Translations under genes and position numbers: made by a program
Source of the DNA: Alphaproteobacteria bacterium
GTDB lineage: Bacteria > Pseudomonadota > Alphaproteobacteria > Sphingomonadales > Sphingomonadaceae
Direction: 5' to 3'
DNA: 17,520 nucleotides
NCBI GenBank assembly: GCA_018970965.1
Contig: JAGWVG010000007.1
Coordinates: 1-17,520, forward strand
The notes under the pieces: model-generated
The model's input: only the letters and a program-made list of their open reading frames with translations
Told to the model about the DNA's origin: nothing
The model's database searches: none
In this document: one piece after another, positions 17,307-17,520 of the stretch
Layout of the letters: each line of letters begins with the position of its first letter
Position numbering within the stretch: the first letter of the stretch is position 1

Positions 17307-17422
17307 TGGTCTGCATCGCCCTTCAAAGCATCAGTAATGGAACACACCATCAGGATGGCGGCGAAGGCTGCGGCGGCAATCATGGCGCCCAGCACGGGTG
17401 CTTGCATAAGATAGGGTGACAT
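17303..17422 (-). CDS. 39-residue predicted membrane peptide, function unknown
   Basis: Not recognised as any family. The frame starts at the ATG at 17420-17422 with an excellent ribosome binding site (AGGAGG, 7-base spacing, 17430-17435) and stops overlapping the ydcH ATG (ATGA). The product has a short polar start, one membrane helix (PVLGAMIAAAAFAAILMV, residues 9-26), a Cys-Ser-Ile segment and an acidic/polar C-terminus ending DALKGDADQ. It resembles single-helix accessory peptides of respiratory complexes in size only; it lacks the sequence features I know for CydX or CcoQ. The strong translation signals, coupling to ydcH and FNR-type box upstream support a real gene. Confidence 0.7.
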   Translation of the reverse strand: MSPYLMQAPVLGAMIAAAAFAAILMVCSITDALKGDADQ

Positions 17423-17478
17423 GGCTTTTCCTCCTCTTCGAGTTGCCCTCAATTTGGAGCGCCGCGCCACGACCGTCC

Positions 17479-17492
17479 TTGATTTGCATCAA
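17479..17492. promoter_or_regulatory. Perfect FNR/FixK-type box
   Basis: TTGAT-TTGC-ATCAA matches the consensus TTGATNNNNATCAA exactly. Its centre (17485.5) lies 63 bases before the small ORF's ATG. If the activator sits at -41.5, transcription would start at about 17444, with a weak -10 (CAAATT, 17451-17456) in the right place and a ~22-base leader holding AGGAGG. The site is symmetric and could also serve a rightward gene beyond the window. Confidence 0.75.
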
Positions 17493-17520
17493 ATGAACGA
17501 CTTGCGACTGCGAAAGAAAA

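Noticed and set aside
16905..17414. A 169-codon rightward frame across the ydcH region
   Set aside because: It runs through the marR promoter and the candidate terminator and lies antisense to ydcH and the micropeptide; composition is unlike a real protein.

Overview
The window is about 17.5 kb of ordinary chromosomal DNA from an alphaproteobacterium, most likely a sphingomonad (order Sphingomonadales). That assignment rests on protein style and on gene order: a pyrE-pdxJ-acpS-lepB string beside the aa3-oxidase genes, a fabF-mltG junction, and Ala/Pro-rich CoxB extensions. The base composition looks moderately GC-rich. The assignment is inference from memory, not a database match. I see no transposase, integrase, CRISPR array or recognisable defence locus.

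Left part (1-2.75 kb): a leftward cytochrome c oxidase operon, coxB then ctaD; ctaD runs off the left edge. A good sigma-70-type promoter lies in the coxB/pyrE intergenic region, together with several inverted repeats. Next (2.79-5.48 kb) is a tightly packed rightward operon: pyrE (pyrimidines), pdxJ (vitamin B6), acpS (activates acyl carrier protein) and lepB (signal peptidase I). The first three overlap by ATGA junctions. A bidirectional terminator separates lepB from a convergent, membrane-anchored FKBP-type isomerase. Upstream of that gene lies rpsU, with its own terminator.

Middle (6.45-9.42 kb): a poorly coding stretch with one doubtful small membrane ORF, an MscS-type mechanosensitive channel gene, a convergent 6-phosphogluconolactonase gene (Entner-Doudoroff/pentose phosphate entry) and tRNA-Pro(CGG).

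Right centre (9.42-13.81 kb): the type II fatty-acid synthesis cluster fabD-fabG-acpP-fabF, followed by mltG, a cell-wall lytic transglycosylase. AcpS from the earlier operon is the enzyme that would load phosphopantetheine onto the AcpP encoded here. RNA hairpins lie before acpP and between acpP and fabF; the second looks like a partial terminator that could keep acpP in excess.

Right end (13.8-17.5 kb): a leftward marR-emrA-emrB multidrug-efflux operon with a strong, apparently self-repressible promoter. Beyond it is a leftward two-gene unit: a 39-residue membrane peptide and a YdcH/DUF465 protein. It sits behind a perfect FNR/FixK-type box and is the most interesting unexplained unit here. 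The rest is housekeeping.
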